This document shows positions 1 through 6,894 of a stretch of DNA of 12,604 nt, piece after piece. The stretch's first letter is position 1. Every line of letters starts with the position of its first letter. Below the pieces are notes generated by a model. That model made no database searches. It saw nothing but the letters and a program-made list of their open reading frames with translations, and was not told where the DNA came from. This DNA comes from an uncultured Lachnospiraceae bacterium (GTDB taxonomy: Bacteria; Bacillota_A; Clostridia; Lachnospirales; Lachnospiraceae), in the NCBI GenBank assembly GCA_902773195.1, contig CACYDL010000102.1, forward strand, positions 1 to 12,604, written 5' to 3'. Position numbers and translations under genes: made by a program.

Positions 1-6
1 CGGCTC

Positions 7-726
7 CTACCACATGAAGAATCTTCCGCCTCCGCAGCAGTTGCAGAGAAGGTTGAGGGCGCACATGGAAAGGCACCACTTCGTCGAGGGGCTCATCTGG
101 GTGAAGGCCCCGTAGCTCTCGCCGCGGTCCTGATACCAGGTTCCTCCGTTCTGAAGCCTCCGGAGGAGATTCATGTAATCCGCGTTTCCGGGCTCCATGT
201 CGACGGCCCGCTTCGCGTAGTTCATCGCGTCGACGTTGTTGCCGAGCCCCTGGCTCGCCATCGCCGCGTAGTAGTACCACCTGGCGCCCCGCTGCGCCTC
301 GGAAACCTGCCCCAGCGCGTTCATCGCCTCCCTGTAATAGCCGGAATTGATGTAATTTCTGGCGGCGGTCATCTCATTGGATTCTTCCTGCCGGCGCCGT
401 TCGTTCGAGTACTGCGCCCACTGGCTGAAGAACTCCTCGAAGCCTCCCATGCCGCTGTAATCCTGATAGCCCGGTCCGTACCCGTAGGAGGAGCTGCCGG
501 AGGATGAGCTCTGGGCGCGCCCGTAGGCGCTGGTGCCCCGGGCCCTGGCGTCCACGATCTGGCGGTAGGCCTCCTGGATCTCCTTGAACCTCTCCTCGGC
601 GGCCTCCGGGTTGTCCGGATTGGCGTCCGGGTGCCACTTCTTGCTGAGATCCCTGTATGCTTTTTTCAGATCGGCGTCCGAGACGTTCTCGCTTACGCCC
701 AGTACCTTGTAAGGGTCCGCAATCAT
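7..726 (-). CDS. DnaJ-domain protein with TPR-like region and Cys-rich tail
   Basis: A 239-residue J-domain protein. Residues 4-60 form the J domain, with the HPD motif at 32-34 that in this family stimulates the ATPase of a DnaK partner. Residues 64-116 are a Gly/Ser/Tyr-rich linker. Residues 118-190 look like degenerate TPR helices (AMNALGQV, AMNYAKRAVDMEPGN). The tail has five cysteines (218, 222, 228, 230, 231), the last in a CNCCGGG stretch, which could bind metal or be acylated; that is inference. There is no DnaJ zinc-finger domain, so this is not the housekeeping DnaJ. The frame is open to 783, but I chose the ATG at 726 because the J domain begins there, GAGGTG lies 5 nt upstream, and the ATG overlaps the upstream stop as ATGA. 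This implies translational coupling to the DUF5685 gene. Confidence 0.93.
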   Translation of the reverse strand: MIADPYKVLGVSENVSDADLKKAYRDLSKKWHPDANPDNPEAAEERFKEIQEAYRQIVDARARGTSAYGRAQSSSSGSSSYGYGPGYQDYSGMGGFEEFFSQWAQYSNERRRQEESNEMTAARNYINSGYYREAMNALGQVSEAQRGARWYYYAAMASQGLGNNVDAMNYAKRAVDMEPGNADYMNLLRRLQNGGTWYQDRGESYGAFTQMSPSTKWCLSMCALNLLCNCCGGGRFFMW

Positions 727-1565
727 TCCGACACCTCTTCCTGCCCGTCGCGTCTTCTGCGGACGATCCGGTATTTCATCCACACGCCCGAATAGATGAT
801 GTTTCTCAGAATATCGATATCCTGCACGATCGGAAGCTTCTCAAACTCCTTCGCGCACTCCGCCATCATCATCGTCAGCACGTTTTCGACGTAAGCGTCG
901 TAGTCCAGCTGCTTCGCGGCTTCCTCCCAGGGGTTGTAGCGGCCCTTCTTCAGATCCTTCTCCAGATCCTCGTACGCGTCCATGAGATAGACGAACTTCC
1001 CGAGGAAATAGCCCATTCTCCTGAGGATGTCCGACCACATGTCCTCCTTGTACACGAAGAGCTCCCCGAGGGCTGTCCCCGTGAAGCCGGCCGCGGCGTC
1101 CAGGTCGTGGCCCCTGCCCTTCTCGTATTCCTCCTGGGAACGGATGTAGGCAGCGACGGCCTCCGCCTGTCTCGGCCACCTGCGGGCGCACTTCCGCGCG
1201 GACCTCTTCAGGACGCCGGCGCCGGTTCTCGCCTTGATGCCGCCCTCGTCGCGGATGTCGTCCAGGGTCTTGTAGTAGGCCAGCAGAAGTCCCATGTCGG
1301 CGCAGTAATCCGTGATCTCATTTGAAAGCATCCGCTGCTTCTCCAGCGGATGGGGAATACAGCGGATGTCCTTCTCCCGAAGCGGCGTCTCGTAGAGGCC
1401 GTTCAGCAGGATATCCAGAAACGCCATGTCATACGGAAGGATGATCTGGCCGAAGAGTCCGTACTGGCGCCGCAGCGAGTCGCAGAGCCCGCAGTAGAAC
1501 CCCCGGTAGCGCTTGTATTCCCTGATCTTCAGTTCGTCCTGATTGATCGTTACGTATCCGAACAA
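723..1565 (-). CDS. DUF5685 family protein, possible terpene-synthase-like fold
   Basis: About 280 residues, recognised as the DUF5685 family, whose function is unknown to me. The N-terminus FGYVTINQ and the FYCGLC motif (Cys 25 and 28) are typical; a CIPHP element (Cys69, His72) could complete a metal site. Residues 98-108 (YKTLDDIRDEG) and 193-212 (YLMDAYEDLEKD then KKGRYNP) resemble the two Asp-rich motifs of squalene/phytoene synthases. The predicted protein is largely helical. I chose the TTG at 1565 because homologues as I recall them start MFGYV, and GGGGG lies 5 nt upstream. A GTG at 1577 would add four residues, with only a distant AGGTG. The gene is translationally coupled to the DnaJ-domain gene, which suggests the two act together. 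The family call is firm; the enzymatic reading is inference. Confidence 0.88.
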   Translation of the reverse strand: MFGYVTINQDELKIREYKRYRGFYCGLCDSLRRQYGLFGQIILPYDMAFLDILLNGLYETPLREKDIRCIPHPLEKQRMLSNEITDYCADMGLLLAYYKTLDDIRDEGGIKARTGAGVLKRSARKCARRWPRQAEAVAAYIRSQEEYEKGRGHDLDAAAGFTGTALGELFVYKEDMWSDILRRMGYFLGKFVYLMDAYEDLEKDLKKGRYNPWEEAAKQLDYDAYVENVLTMMMAECAKEFEKLPIVQDIDILRNIIYSGVWMKYRIVRRRRDGQEEVSE

Positions 1566-1622
1566 GGCAGCCCCCACTGATCAAAAAGACACCTGCGGCA
1601 CTATCGAGTATCCGAACGTCCC

Positions 1623-1692
1623 CGCGGCGGAACCTCCGCGCCGGAATGCTCCGGCGGTCCTCCCGCCGGCCTGACGCCGGCGGACCCGCGGG
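1623..1692. repeat. Cluster of GC-rich stem-loops in intergenic gap
   Basis: The gap between the zinc-ribbon gene and the DUF5685 gene carries consecutive inverted repeats: CGCGG/CCGCG (1623-1627 with 1636-1640), CGCCGGA/TCCGGCG with a four-base loop (1639-1656), CCGCCGGC/GCCGGCGG with a five-base loop (1663-1683), and the palindrome CCCGCGGG (1685-1692). None is followed by a T-tract on either strand, so they are not classic intrinsic terminators. They could shape the mRNA end or act as a weak terminator for the zinc-ribbon gene. Confidence 0.55.
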
Positions 1693-1698
1693 ACGCGC

Positions 1699-2115
1699 TC
1701 ACACGTTGCGGTCAAACTGCGTCCTGCACTTCGGACATGTGATGCGGATGTGGCCCTTTCCCTTCGGGACGCGCACCTCCTGTCCGCAGCTGGGGCACTT
1801 GAAGAAGCGGTAATCCTTGCGCTCCGTGAAGCGGCGCTTTCCGATGCGCGCCTTCCTGCGGAGATCAGCCGTCATGCTCAGGTACTTCTCATTTTCGGCG
1901 CGCCTCTTCGCGAAGTCCCTCGAGAACATCCGGTAATAGGAGTAGATCAGGCTCGCGAGGGCCAGCAGGTAGAAAACCGGCAGCCTCGAGAAAAGGGAGA
2001 GGAGCAGCAGCACCAGCGTCGCTCCCAGAAGGAACTTAGAAAAGTCGTCCGCTCCGTATCTTCCCGCCATCATGCGGCGGATTCTGTCGCTGATATTATT
2101 GAAAAAATCCTTCAT
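1699..2115 (-). CDS. Small membrane protein with C-terminal zinc ribbon
   Basis: A 138-residue protein of unknown function. Residues 27-42 and 45-63 are two hydrophobic segments separated by a short SRLP turn, predicting a membrane hairpin. Basic residues on both sides suggest that both ends are cytoplasmic. The C-terminal part has a CPSC (107-110) and CPKC (127-130) pair, a typical zinc-ribbon spacing. The N-terminal KDFFNNISDRIRRMMAGRYG and the RMFSRD segment match a small conserved Clostridia family that I recognise only as hypothetical zinc-ribbon proteins. I chose the ATG at 2115 because a purine-rich GGAGAAGAG precedes it, while the first ATG at 2133 (six residues longer) has no ribosome binding site. 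It is transcribed from its own promoter, divergent from the polymerase gene. Confidence 0.85.
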   Translation of the reverse strand: MKDFFNNISDRIRRMMAGRYGADDFSKFLLGATLVLLLLSLFSRLPVFYLLALASLIYSYYRMFSRDFAKRRAENEKYLSMTADLRRKARIGKRRFTERKDYRFFKCPSCGQEVRVPKGKGHIRITCPKCRTQFDRNV

Positions 2116-2206
2116 CTCTTGTCTCTTCTCCATTCACGGGATTGCCCCGCGCCGCGCGTCCGCGAAAGGCGTCCGCAGTCTTCCGGCGCAAAGCATGTTC
2201 TCGTGT

Positions 2207-2235
2207 ATCATAATACGAAAGTCCCGAGAAAACAA
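2207..2235 (-). promoter_or_regulatory. Putative sigma-A promoter for the zinc-ribbon gene
   Basis: On the minus strand, TATGAT (2207-2212) is a 5/6 match to the -10 consensus, and TTGTTT (2230-2235) lies 17 bp upstream as a weak -35. An AT-rich block at about 2248-2269 just upstream could act as an UP element. The predicted start would be about 85 nt upstream of the chosen start codon. Confidence 0.5.
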
Positions 2236-2290
2236 GAAGAGGCACACTGTTTTCATTTTAATTTAATAATCGCGCGCCCGGGATTTCCGA

Positions 2291-2319
2291 TTGACATTCT
2301 CCTCCGCATTTTCAATAAT
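2291..2319 (+). promoter_or_regulatory. Strong putative sigma-A promoter for the Y-family polymerase gene
   Basis: A perfect -35 TTGACA (2291-2296), a 17-bp spacer and -10 AATAAT (2314-2319). The predicted start near 2326 gives a leader of about 86 nt to the GTG at 2412. It is the best consensus promoter in the window and is divergent from the minus-strand promoter 55 bp away. A near-match to the Firmicute SOS core (GAAC-N4-GTTC), AAAC-CGCC-GTTC, lies downstream at 2343-2354. Confidence 0.65.
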
Positions 2320-2411
2320 GACGGAAAGAAGCCATCGTCGCAAAACCGCCGTTCCGCCCGCGCACGCAGGGCGGCGCGCGGCATTTCCGTCAAACCCGGG
2401 AGGCCGGAAAA

Positions 2412-3932
2412 GTGGACCGCACCTACATCGCCATCGATCTCAAATCCTTCTATGCCTCGGTGGAATGCGCCGAGCGTCATCTGGATCCCCTGACGACCCA
2501 TCTGGTGGTCGCCGACCCGGCGCGGACCGAGAAGACCATCTGCCTCGCGGTGTCCCCGTCTCTGAAGGCCTGCGGGATCTCCGGCCGGCCCCGGCTCTTC
2601 GAGGTCGTGCAGCGGGTGAAGGAGATCAACGCGGAGCGGCTCTCCGCCGCGGCGCGCCGCGGCGCCGCCGGAAAGGACGGCCGCGCCAGTTTTTCCTCCT
2701 CTTCCTTCAGCGCCCCCGCGCTCGAGGCGGATCCCTCCCTGGCGCTCGCCTACATCACCGCTCCGCCCCGCATGCGCCTGTACGAGGAGTACAGCACGCG
2801 GATCTACAGCATCTACCTGAAATACGTCGCGCCGGAGGACATCCACGTCTACAGCATCGACGAGGTCTTCATGGACGTGACCGGCTATCTCCGCACCTAC
2901 TCGATGACGGCGCGGGAGCTCGCGGTCACCATCATCCGGGACGTCCTCTCCGCCACCGGCATCACCGCCGCGGCCGGCATCGGCACCAATCTGTACCTGG
3001 CCAAGGTCGCGATGGACATCATGGCGAAGCGCGTGCCGGCGGACCGCGACGGCGTGAGAATCGCCTTTCTCGACGAGGCCGGCTACCGGCGGGAGCTGTG
3101 GAGCCACACGCCTCTCACCGATTTCTGGCGGGTCGGACGGGGCCTGAGCCGAAAGCTTTCGTCCGTGGGGCTCAACACCATGGGCGATATCGCCCGCTGC
3201 TCCCTCGGAAAGGAGAACGAATTCTACAACGAGGAGCTGCTCTACCGGATGTTCGGTGTCAACGCGGAGCTCCTGATCGATCACGCCTGGGGCTGGGAGC
3301 CCGTCGGCATCGCGGATATCAAGGCCTTCCGCCCCGCCGACAAGAGTCTCTCCTCCGGCCAGGTGCTCCCGTGTCCCTATGACTTCTGGAAGGGCCGCCT
3401 GGTCGTCCGGGAAATGGCGGAGCTGCTGGCCCTGGATCTCGTCTCCCGGGATCTTATGGCCGGCCGGGTGACGCTCACGGTCTCCTACGACAAGGACAGC
3501 GATCTGTCCGGGTATCAGGGGGAGCTGCAGCCCGACTACTACGGGCGCATCGCCCCGAAGCACGCCCACGGGACCGTCCGGCTCGAAAGGAGCACCAGCT
3601 CCTCCCGGAGAATCGTCGAGGCGGTCACGGAAATCTACGACCGGAACGTCGACCCGTCTCTCCTGATCCGCCGGATCAACGTGGAGGCCGGGAGCCTCAC
3701 CGACGGGCGGCAGGCGGACGAGGGCCGCTACGAGCAGATGGATCTCTTCACGGATTACGCGGCGCTGGAGCGGCAGAAGGAAGCGGAGGCCCGCGAGAAG
3801 CGCATGCAGAAGGCGATCCTCGGGCTTCAGAAGAAATACGGAAAAAACGCGGTTCTGAAGGGAATGAACCTGCAGGAGGGCGCGACCGCGGTTCAAAGGA
3901 ACGGACAGATCGGCGGACACCGGGCGGAGTGA
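2412..3932 (+). CDS. Y-family translesion DNA polymerase, UvrX/UmuC-like
   Basis: A 506-residue Y-family DNA polymerase, which by family copies damaged templates without proofreading. Catalytic carboxylates are visible at D9 ([13 protein letters not shown]) and D150/E151 ([11 protein letters not shown]). [10 protein letters not shown] (190-198) is the conserved palm/thumb segment, followed by a helix-hairpin-helix region and a little-finger domain. QMDLF at 442-446 is a good beta-clamp binding motif. The C-terminal [10 protein letters not shown] and NGQIGGHRA are typical of the Firmicute UvrX/YqjW-like branch rather than classical DinB. Residues 76-110 form a low-complexity Ser/Ala-rich insertion in the fingers region. 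The GTG start has GGGAGG 8 nt upstream. The TGA stop overlaps an in-frame GTG that opens into the YolD-like gene. The next gene encodes the usual YolD-like partner. Confidence 0.95.
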   Translation: MDRTYIAIDLKSFYASVECAERHLDPLTTHLVVADPARTEKTICLAVSPSLKACGISGRPRLFEVVQRVKEINAERLSAAARRGAAGKDGRASFSSSSFSAPALEADPSLALAYITAPPRMRLYEEYSTRIYSIYLKYVAPEDIHVYSIDEVFMDVTGYLRTYSMTARELAVTIIRDVLSATGITAAAGIGTNLYLAKVAMDIMAKRVPADRDGVRIAFLDEAGYRRELWSHTPLTDFWRVGRGLSRKLSSVGLNTMGDIARCSLGKENEFYNEELLYRMFGVNAELLIDHAWGWEPVGIADIKAFRPADKSLSSGQVLPCPYDFWKGRLVVREMAELLALDLVSRDLMAGRVTLTVSYDKDSDLSGYQGELQPDYYGRIAPKHAHGTVRLERSTSSSRRIVEAVTEIYDRNVDPSLLIRRINVEAGSLTDGRQADEGRYEQMDLFTDYAALERQKEAEAREKRMQKAILGLQKKYGKNAVLKGMNLQEGATAVQRNGQIGGHRAE

Positions 3933-3970
3933 GCCCGGCGGCGCAAAAAGAAGCGCGGTGGACCGCGGTG

Positions 3971-4162
3971 GACATTTCCGGGAAACAAAAACGCCGGCCG
4001 GAGGAAGCCCGGCCGGGGCAGAAAGAAGCGCCGGATCTTTCCGGGAAACAAAAACGCCGACAGGACCGGGTCCGCCGGGACAGAAGAAGTGCGCCGGACA
4101 TTTCCGGGAAACAAAAAAACCGGTCGGAGGAAGCCCGGCCGGAGAAAGGAACAGGACACAGC
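3971..4162 (+). repeat. 63-bp tandem repeat, three copies, before the YolD-like gene
   Basis: Three units with an exact 63-bp period (3971-4033, 4034-4096, 4097-4159). Each has the block TTTCCGGGAAACAAAAA at 3975, 4038 and 4101. Copies 1 and 3 carry an 8-bp stem around the loop AGGAAGC (3994-4016 and 4120-4142). In copy 3 the left arm is CCGGTCGG instead of CCGGCCGG, which keeps pairing through a G-U wobble. A second stem CCGGA/TCCGG with a four-base loop precedes the block in copies 2 and 3. The period is 21 codons, so the frame from the polymerase stop into the YolD-like gene stays open and would encode repeated SGKQKRR-type segments. Noncoding structure and coding extension are both possible; I favour noncoding. 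Confidence 0.85.
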
Positions 4163-4663
4163 TTGAACCGCTACGACGATATCATCGACCTCCCGCACCA
4201 TCGGTCGAAGACCCATCCCCCTATGAGCCTGTCCGGGAGAGCCGCCCAGTTCTCCCCCTTTGCCGCCCTGAGCGGCTACGACGATCTGATACGGGAGACG
4301 GGGCGTCTCACCGAACCGATGAAGGAGCTGTCGGAGGATGACCGGGAGCTTCTCGACCGGAAGCTCCGTCTGATCAGCGAGGCCGCCTCCTCCGGCCGGC
4401 ACCCCGGCGTCTGTCTGACCTGCTTCTTCCCGGATGAGAAGAAAGAAGGCGGGGCCGTCCGCAAGGTCACGGGAAAGGTGAAGAAGGTGGACTTTTTCCG
4501 CCGGGCGATCGTCCTTCAGGAAACCGAAGATTTCCCGGACGCTGCCGGTTCCGGGAACGCTGCCGGCTCACTCTCCGTCCGGGAAATACCCATCGGCAGG
4601 ATTCTCGACATCACCGGCTCTCTCGCGGACCGGGCCGGCGATCCTCCCGTTGAGGATCCGTGA
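4163..4663 (+). CDS. YolD-like protein, partner of the translesion polymerase
   Basis: From the TTG at 4163 the protein is 166 residues and opens with [20 protein letters not shown], then [21 protein letters not shown], the hallmark of YolD-like proteins that follow UvrX/UmuC-type polymerases in Firmicutes. By analogy with the B. subtilis uvrX-yolD and yqjW-yqzH pairs, it is expected to be a polymerase accessory factor, perhaps replacing UmuD; that role is inference. The second half ([10 protein letters not shown] to [11 protein letters not shown]) is a small beta-rich domain with an acidic linker. I chose the TTG because the family N-terminus begins there and AGGA lies 6 nt upstream. The same frame is open back to a GTG at 3929, which would add 78 repetitive residues but has poor ribosome-binding spacing. 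It is co-transcribed with the polymerase and convergent with the next gene. Confidence 0.88.
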   Translation: MNRYDDIIDLPHHRSKTHPPMSLSGRAAQFSPFAALSGYDDLIRETGRLTEPMKELSEDDRELLDRKLRLISEAASSGRHPGVCLTCFFPDEKKEGGAVRKVTGKVKKVDFFRRAIVLQETEDFPDAAGSGNAAGSLSVREIPIGRILDITGSLADRAGDPPVEDP

Positions 4664-4697
4664 GACCGGGAACCATTCACGTCAGGGCCCGCAATTC

Positions 4698-5963
4698 TCA
4701 GGAACCGCCCGCGGCAGGATCCGCGGGACCCAGCGCCTCGTCCATAAAAGCCGCGGTTCTTCGCGCGACGTCCGTGAGGATCTCGATATCTCTCAGCGCA
4801 TCGTCCGTCTCCAGGGAATGATTCGCCCCCTCATAGACGAACAGCTCCTGTCCGGCGGCGGCGCAGGCCTTCCGGATAGCCTCCGTGTCCTTCGCCCATG
4901 GATCGGCGTCGCCGTGGAAGACGATCCCGGTGCCCGCGGCGAAGCGGAACGTCTCCTCAAGCGGGGTGAAGCAGACGGACGCGCCGGTTACGCCGTGCTT
5001 CCGGAGGTAGAGATTCGCGATGACCGTGCCGATGCTCTTTGAGATAAAAAGAACGCTCCCGCACCGCCCCCAGTCGATATCCGCGAGCTGCTCCTCCGCC
5101 TGCCTCAGGGCGGCCTCCGCCGCTTTCCTCCTCGCGCTCCGGTCTTCCTTCACTCCGGCCGGCAGGTCGCGGTAGACGATCCGCCGCACCTCGCAGCCCC
5201 TCTGCGCAGCCAGCTTTCCCGCGTAATACAGCAGCGGCTTATCGGAGTGATAGCCGATTCCCGGGAAGATCACGGCGATCCCGCGGCTTTCTTTCTCTCC
5301 GGCGTCCGGGACGCCGGCCTTTTTCTGTCCGTTTTCCATATGCATCACCTTGCGCACCCTCCCGAGACGCTCCCCGATGACCTCGAAGAAGCGCTCCTCC
5401 GGGAAGGAGCTCATGTAGAAATTCTCCAGAACAAACTGATTGACCTGGGAGGCGTCCTTCGGGTCCTTCTCTTTGGCGAAATACTCCGCCAGATCCGCGG
5501 TAAACCGGTGCCAGTCCTCCTTGAAACGCTCGTAGGCGGCCAGGTCCGGGATGCCGAGCCACCGGCTGACCCGCATCTTGGCCTTGCTCCGCCCGGGGCA
5601 GCTCTCGTCGGGAATGAAATACGTGACTCCCTTCTCCCCGTACCTTCTGGCCAGCGGATAGAGCCGGCAGATGCCCGGGCGGAATTCATGGATCATGCAT
5701 CTTTTGTCTTCCCCCAGAAAACGGCAGGCCTCTCCGGGGCCGTCCATCGAAAGATACGGGACGATCAGTCCCTCCGAGACGCCGAGGGAAACCTCCCGGT
5801 TCAGCAGCGCCGCGAAGGGCCGCTTCAGCCCCTTTGAAAGCATATGGGCGTCATAGGGATCGAGGATGACCGACTCGCCCATTCCCCGGCAGCATTCCCC
5901 GCAGCCCTCGCAGCCGGCCGGCGCGACGCGGGCCAGATCCTTCGACGTATATTCTCTCTCCAT
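4698..5963 (-). CDS. Fusion of YkgJ-type cysteine cluster and alpha/beta hydrolase
   Basis: 421 residues in two parts. Residues 1-205 are a YkgJ/CxxCxxCC domain: Cys 18, 21, 24, 25 (CEGCGECC) and Cys 80, 89, 99, 122 give eight candidate ligands for a zinc or iron centre. Residues 227-410 form an alpha/beta hydrolase: FPGIGYHSDKP as first strand and loop, nucleophile elbow FISKSIGT with Ser310, HGDADPW giving an acid (Asp352 or Asp354), and GANHSLE giving His382. The elbow is S-x-S-x-G rather than G-x-S-x-G. The linker (about 208-226) is polar and charged. YkgJ proteins are usually about 200-230 residues, so this is a fusion. I chose the ATG at 5963, where homology begins; the frame is open to 6107 but that extension is low complexity. 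The substrate is unknown. Confidence 0.88.
   Translation of the reverse strand: MEREYTSKDLARVAPAGCEGCGECCRGMGESVILDPYDAHMLSKGLKRPFAALLNREVSLGVSEGLIVPYLSMDGPGEACRFLGEDKRCMIHEFRPGICRLYPLARRYGEKGVTYFIPDESCPGRSKAKMRVSRWLGIPDLAAYERFKEDWHRFTADLAEYFAKEKDPKDASQVNQFVLENFYMSSFPEERFFEVIGERLGRVRKVMHMENGQKKAGVPDAGEKESRGIAVIFPGIGYHSDKPLLYYAGKLAAQRGCEVRRIVYRDLPAGVKEDRSARRKAAEAALRQAEEQLADIDWGRCGSVLFISKSIGTVIANLYLRKHGVTGASVCFTPLEETFRFAAGTGIVFHGDADPWAKDTEAIRKACAAAGQELFVYEGANHSLETDDALRDIEILTDVARRTAAFMDEALGPADPAAGGS
5299..5324 (+). terminator. Terminator-like hairpin plus T-tract, antisense inside the fusion linker
   Basis: On the plus strand CCGGCGTC (5299-5306), loop CGG and GACGCCGG (5310-5317) form a perfect 8-bp stem, followed by CC and five T (5320-5324). 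This is the form of an intrinsic terminator for plus-strand transcription, for example read-through from the polymerase-YolD operon about 640 nt upstream. It lies exactly in the codons for the linker between the two domains of the fusion gene. Confidence 0.4.
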
Positions 5964-6111
5964 CGTCTTTCCGCCATTCTCCGTCATTTTTCCCGGGATT
6001 CTTCCCTTCTTCCCGTCCTGTGTTCCGCGGTCTCCTCCGCTCTTCTCAGTCCTTCTCCTTCTTCCGCACTGTCTCAGATCATCCGCTTCGCACCCGATCT
6101 TCCGCATCCTC
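5964..6111 (-). other. Purine-rich leader between GNAT gene and fusion gene
   Basis: This 148-bp gap is strongly strand-asymmetric: the transcribed (minus) strand is rich in GA runs such as GAAGAAGGAGAAGGA, with few pyrimidines. It contains an in-frame extension of the downstream gene without family similarity, and a small GGGA/TCCC stem (on the plus strand around 5994-6005). No promoter or terminator is evident, so the fusion gene is probably expressed from the upstream operon. Confidence 0.5.
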
Positions 6112-6882
6112 TCAGATCTTCTTCGTCGTCAGCTCCGCCCATCCGGCGCGGAAGCCCGACCGGATCGCGACGTCCCTGGAGAGGGTGTGGGAGACCGCCG
6201 TCCCGTAGAAGGGGATCTTTCCCTGCCTCAGCACCTCATTTTTCAGAAGCTCCACCAGCATCACGCCGATGCCGGAGCCTCTTGCCTCCGGGAGCACGTC
6301 GATGCCGATCTGCCAGAGCAGGACGCCGTCGCTGCTCACGCCGGCCATGCCTGTGATCCTGCCGTCCCGGAGCGCCGCGACGCCGATCTCGTCGGGCGCC
6401 GTCGGGCAGAACGAGAAGGCGTTCGTAAAACGCGGATCGTCCCGGAACGCCTCGATCTCTTTTCCTCTCCACCAGCGGATCTCCGCGCCCGCGCTGTCCT
6501 CGTGTCCCGGCTCCAGCGCGACGTAGAAGGGACGGAGCTGGTCGATCTGATAGCCTCTCCTCTCCAGTTCCCGGTCGAGCTCCCGCATCACGGCGGGCTC
6601 CATGAACCAGGCGCCCTCCCGGCCGCCGTATTTCTCCCGGCACCACGCCAGGATGGATTCCTCCCCCGTGAAGAGAAGCCGGTTGCGGATCGACATCACC
6701 TTGAGGAAGCAGTCGTCGTCCGTGCGGAAGCGCCTTCTTCCCTCCTTCTTCCGGTAGACATGGTACTGGTTCTCTCCGCTTCGGATCTCTTCCTCCGTAC
6801 AGCAGAAGTCGAGGGCAAGCTGACGGTACAGCCTGCCCCTGTTTTCTTCTCTCGACGTCATTTTCTCATCCAACTGTCTCAT
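6112..6882 (-). CDS. GNAT family N-acetyltransferase
   Basis: 256 residues. Residues 150-250 form a GNAT acyltransferase fold; the acetyl-CoA pyrophosphate loop is visible as VLPEARGSGIGVMLVELL (R201-G206), after the strand WQIGID. ISKDVAI-like residues near 234-244 (SRDVAIRSGF) fit the C-terminal part of the fold. Residues 1-145 are a family-specific N-terminal half with MSIRNRLLFTG and RGYQIDQLRPFYVAL, seen in Clostridia GNAT proteins of about 250-260 residues. The substrate cannot be read. The ATPase gene ends only 12 bp upstream, so it is co-transcribed with the importer. The start is uncertain: GGAGG lies just 2 nt before the ATG at 6882, which favours initiation slightly downstream, at TTG codon 4 (6873) or ATG codon 8 (6861). 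Confidence 0.87.
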   Translation of the reverse strand: MRQLDEKMTSREENRGRLYRQLALDFCCTEEEIRSGENQYHVYRKKEGRRRFRTDDDCFLKVMSIRNRLLFTGEESILAWCREKYGGREGAWFMEPAVMRELDRELERRGYQIDQLRPFYVALEPGHEDSAGAEIRWWRGKEIEAFRDDPRFTNAFSFCPTAPDEIGVAALRDGRITGMAGVSSDGVLLWQIGIDVLPEARGSGIGVMLVELLKNEVLRQGKIPFYGTAVSHTLSRDVAIRSGFRAGWAELTTKKI

Positions 6883-6894
6883 TGCCTCCGCGCG

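Noticed and set aside
2253..3920. A 555-codon open frame antisense to the translesion polymerase
   Set aside because: The polymerase on the plus strand has complete catalytic motifs, promoter and ribosome binding site; the antisense product is an Asp/Gly/Arg-rich shadow.
3929..4162. GTG at 3929 as the start of the YolD-like gene
   Set aside because: GGGCGGA touches the GTG with no spacing, the extension is only repeat sequence, and the family N-terminus begins at the TTG with AGGA 6 nt upstream. Not fully excluded.
4640..4658. GATCCTC/GAGGATC hairpin as terminator between the convergent genes
   Set aside because: The stem is perfect but has no T-tract on either strand and lies inside the YolD-like coding region.
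5964..6107. ATG at 6107 as start of the fusion protein
   Set aside because: The added 48 residues are low complexity and basic, and no well-spaced ribosome binding site precedes that ATG.
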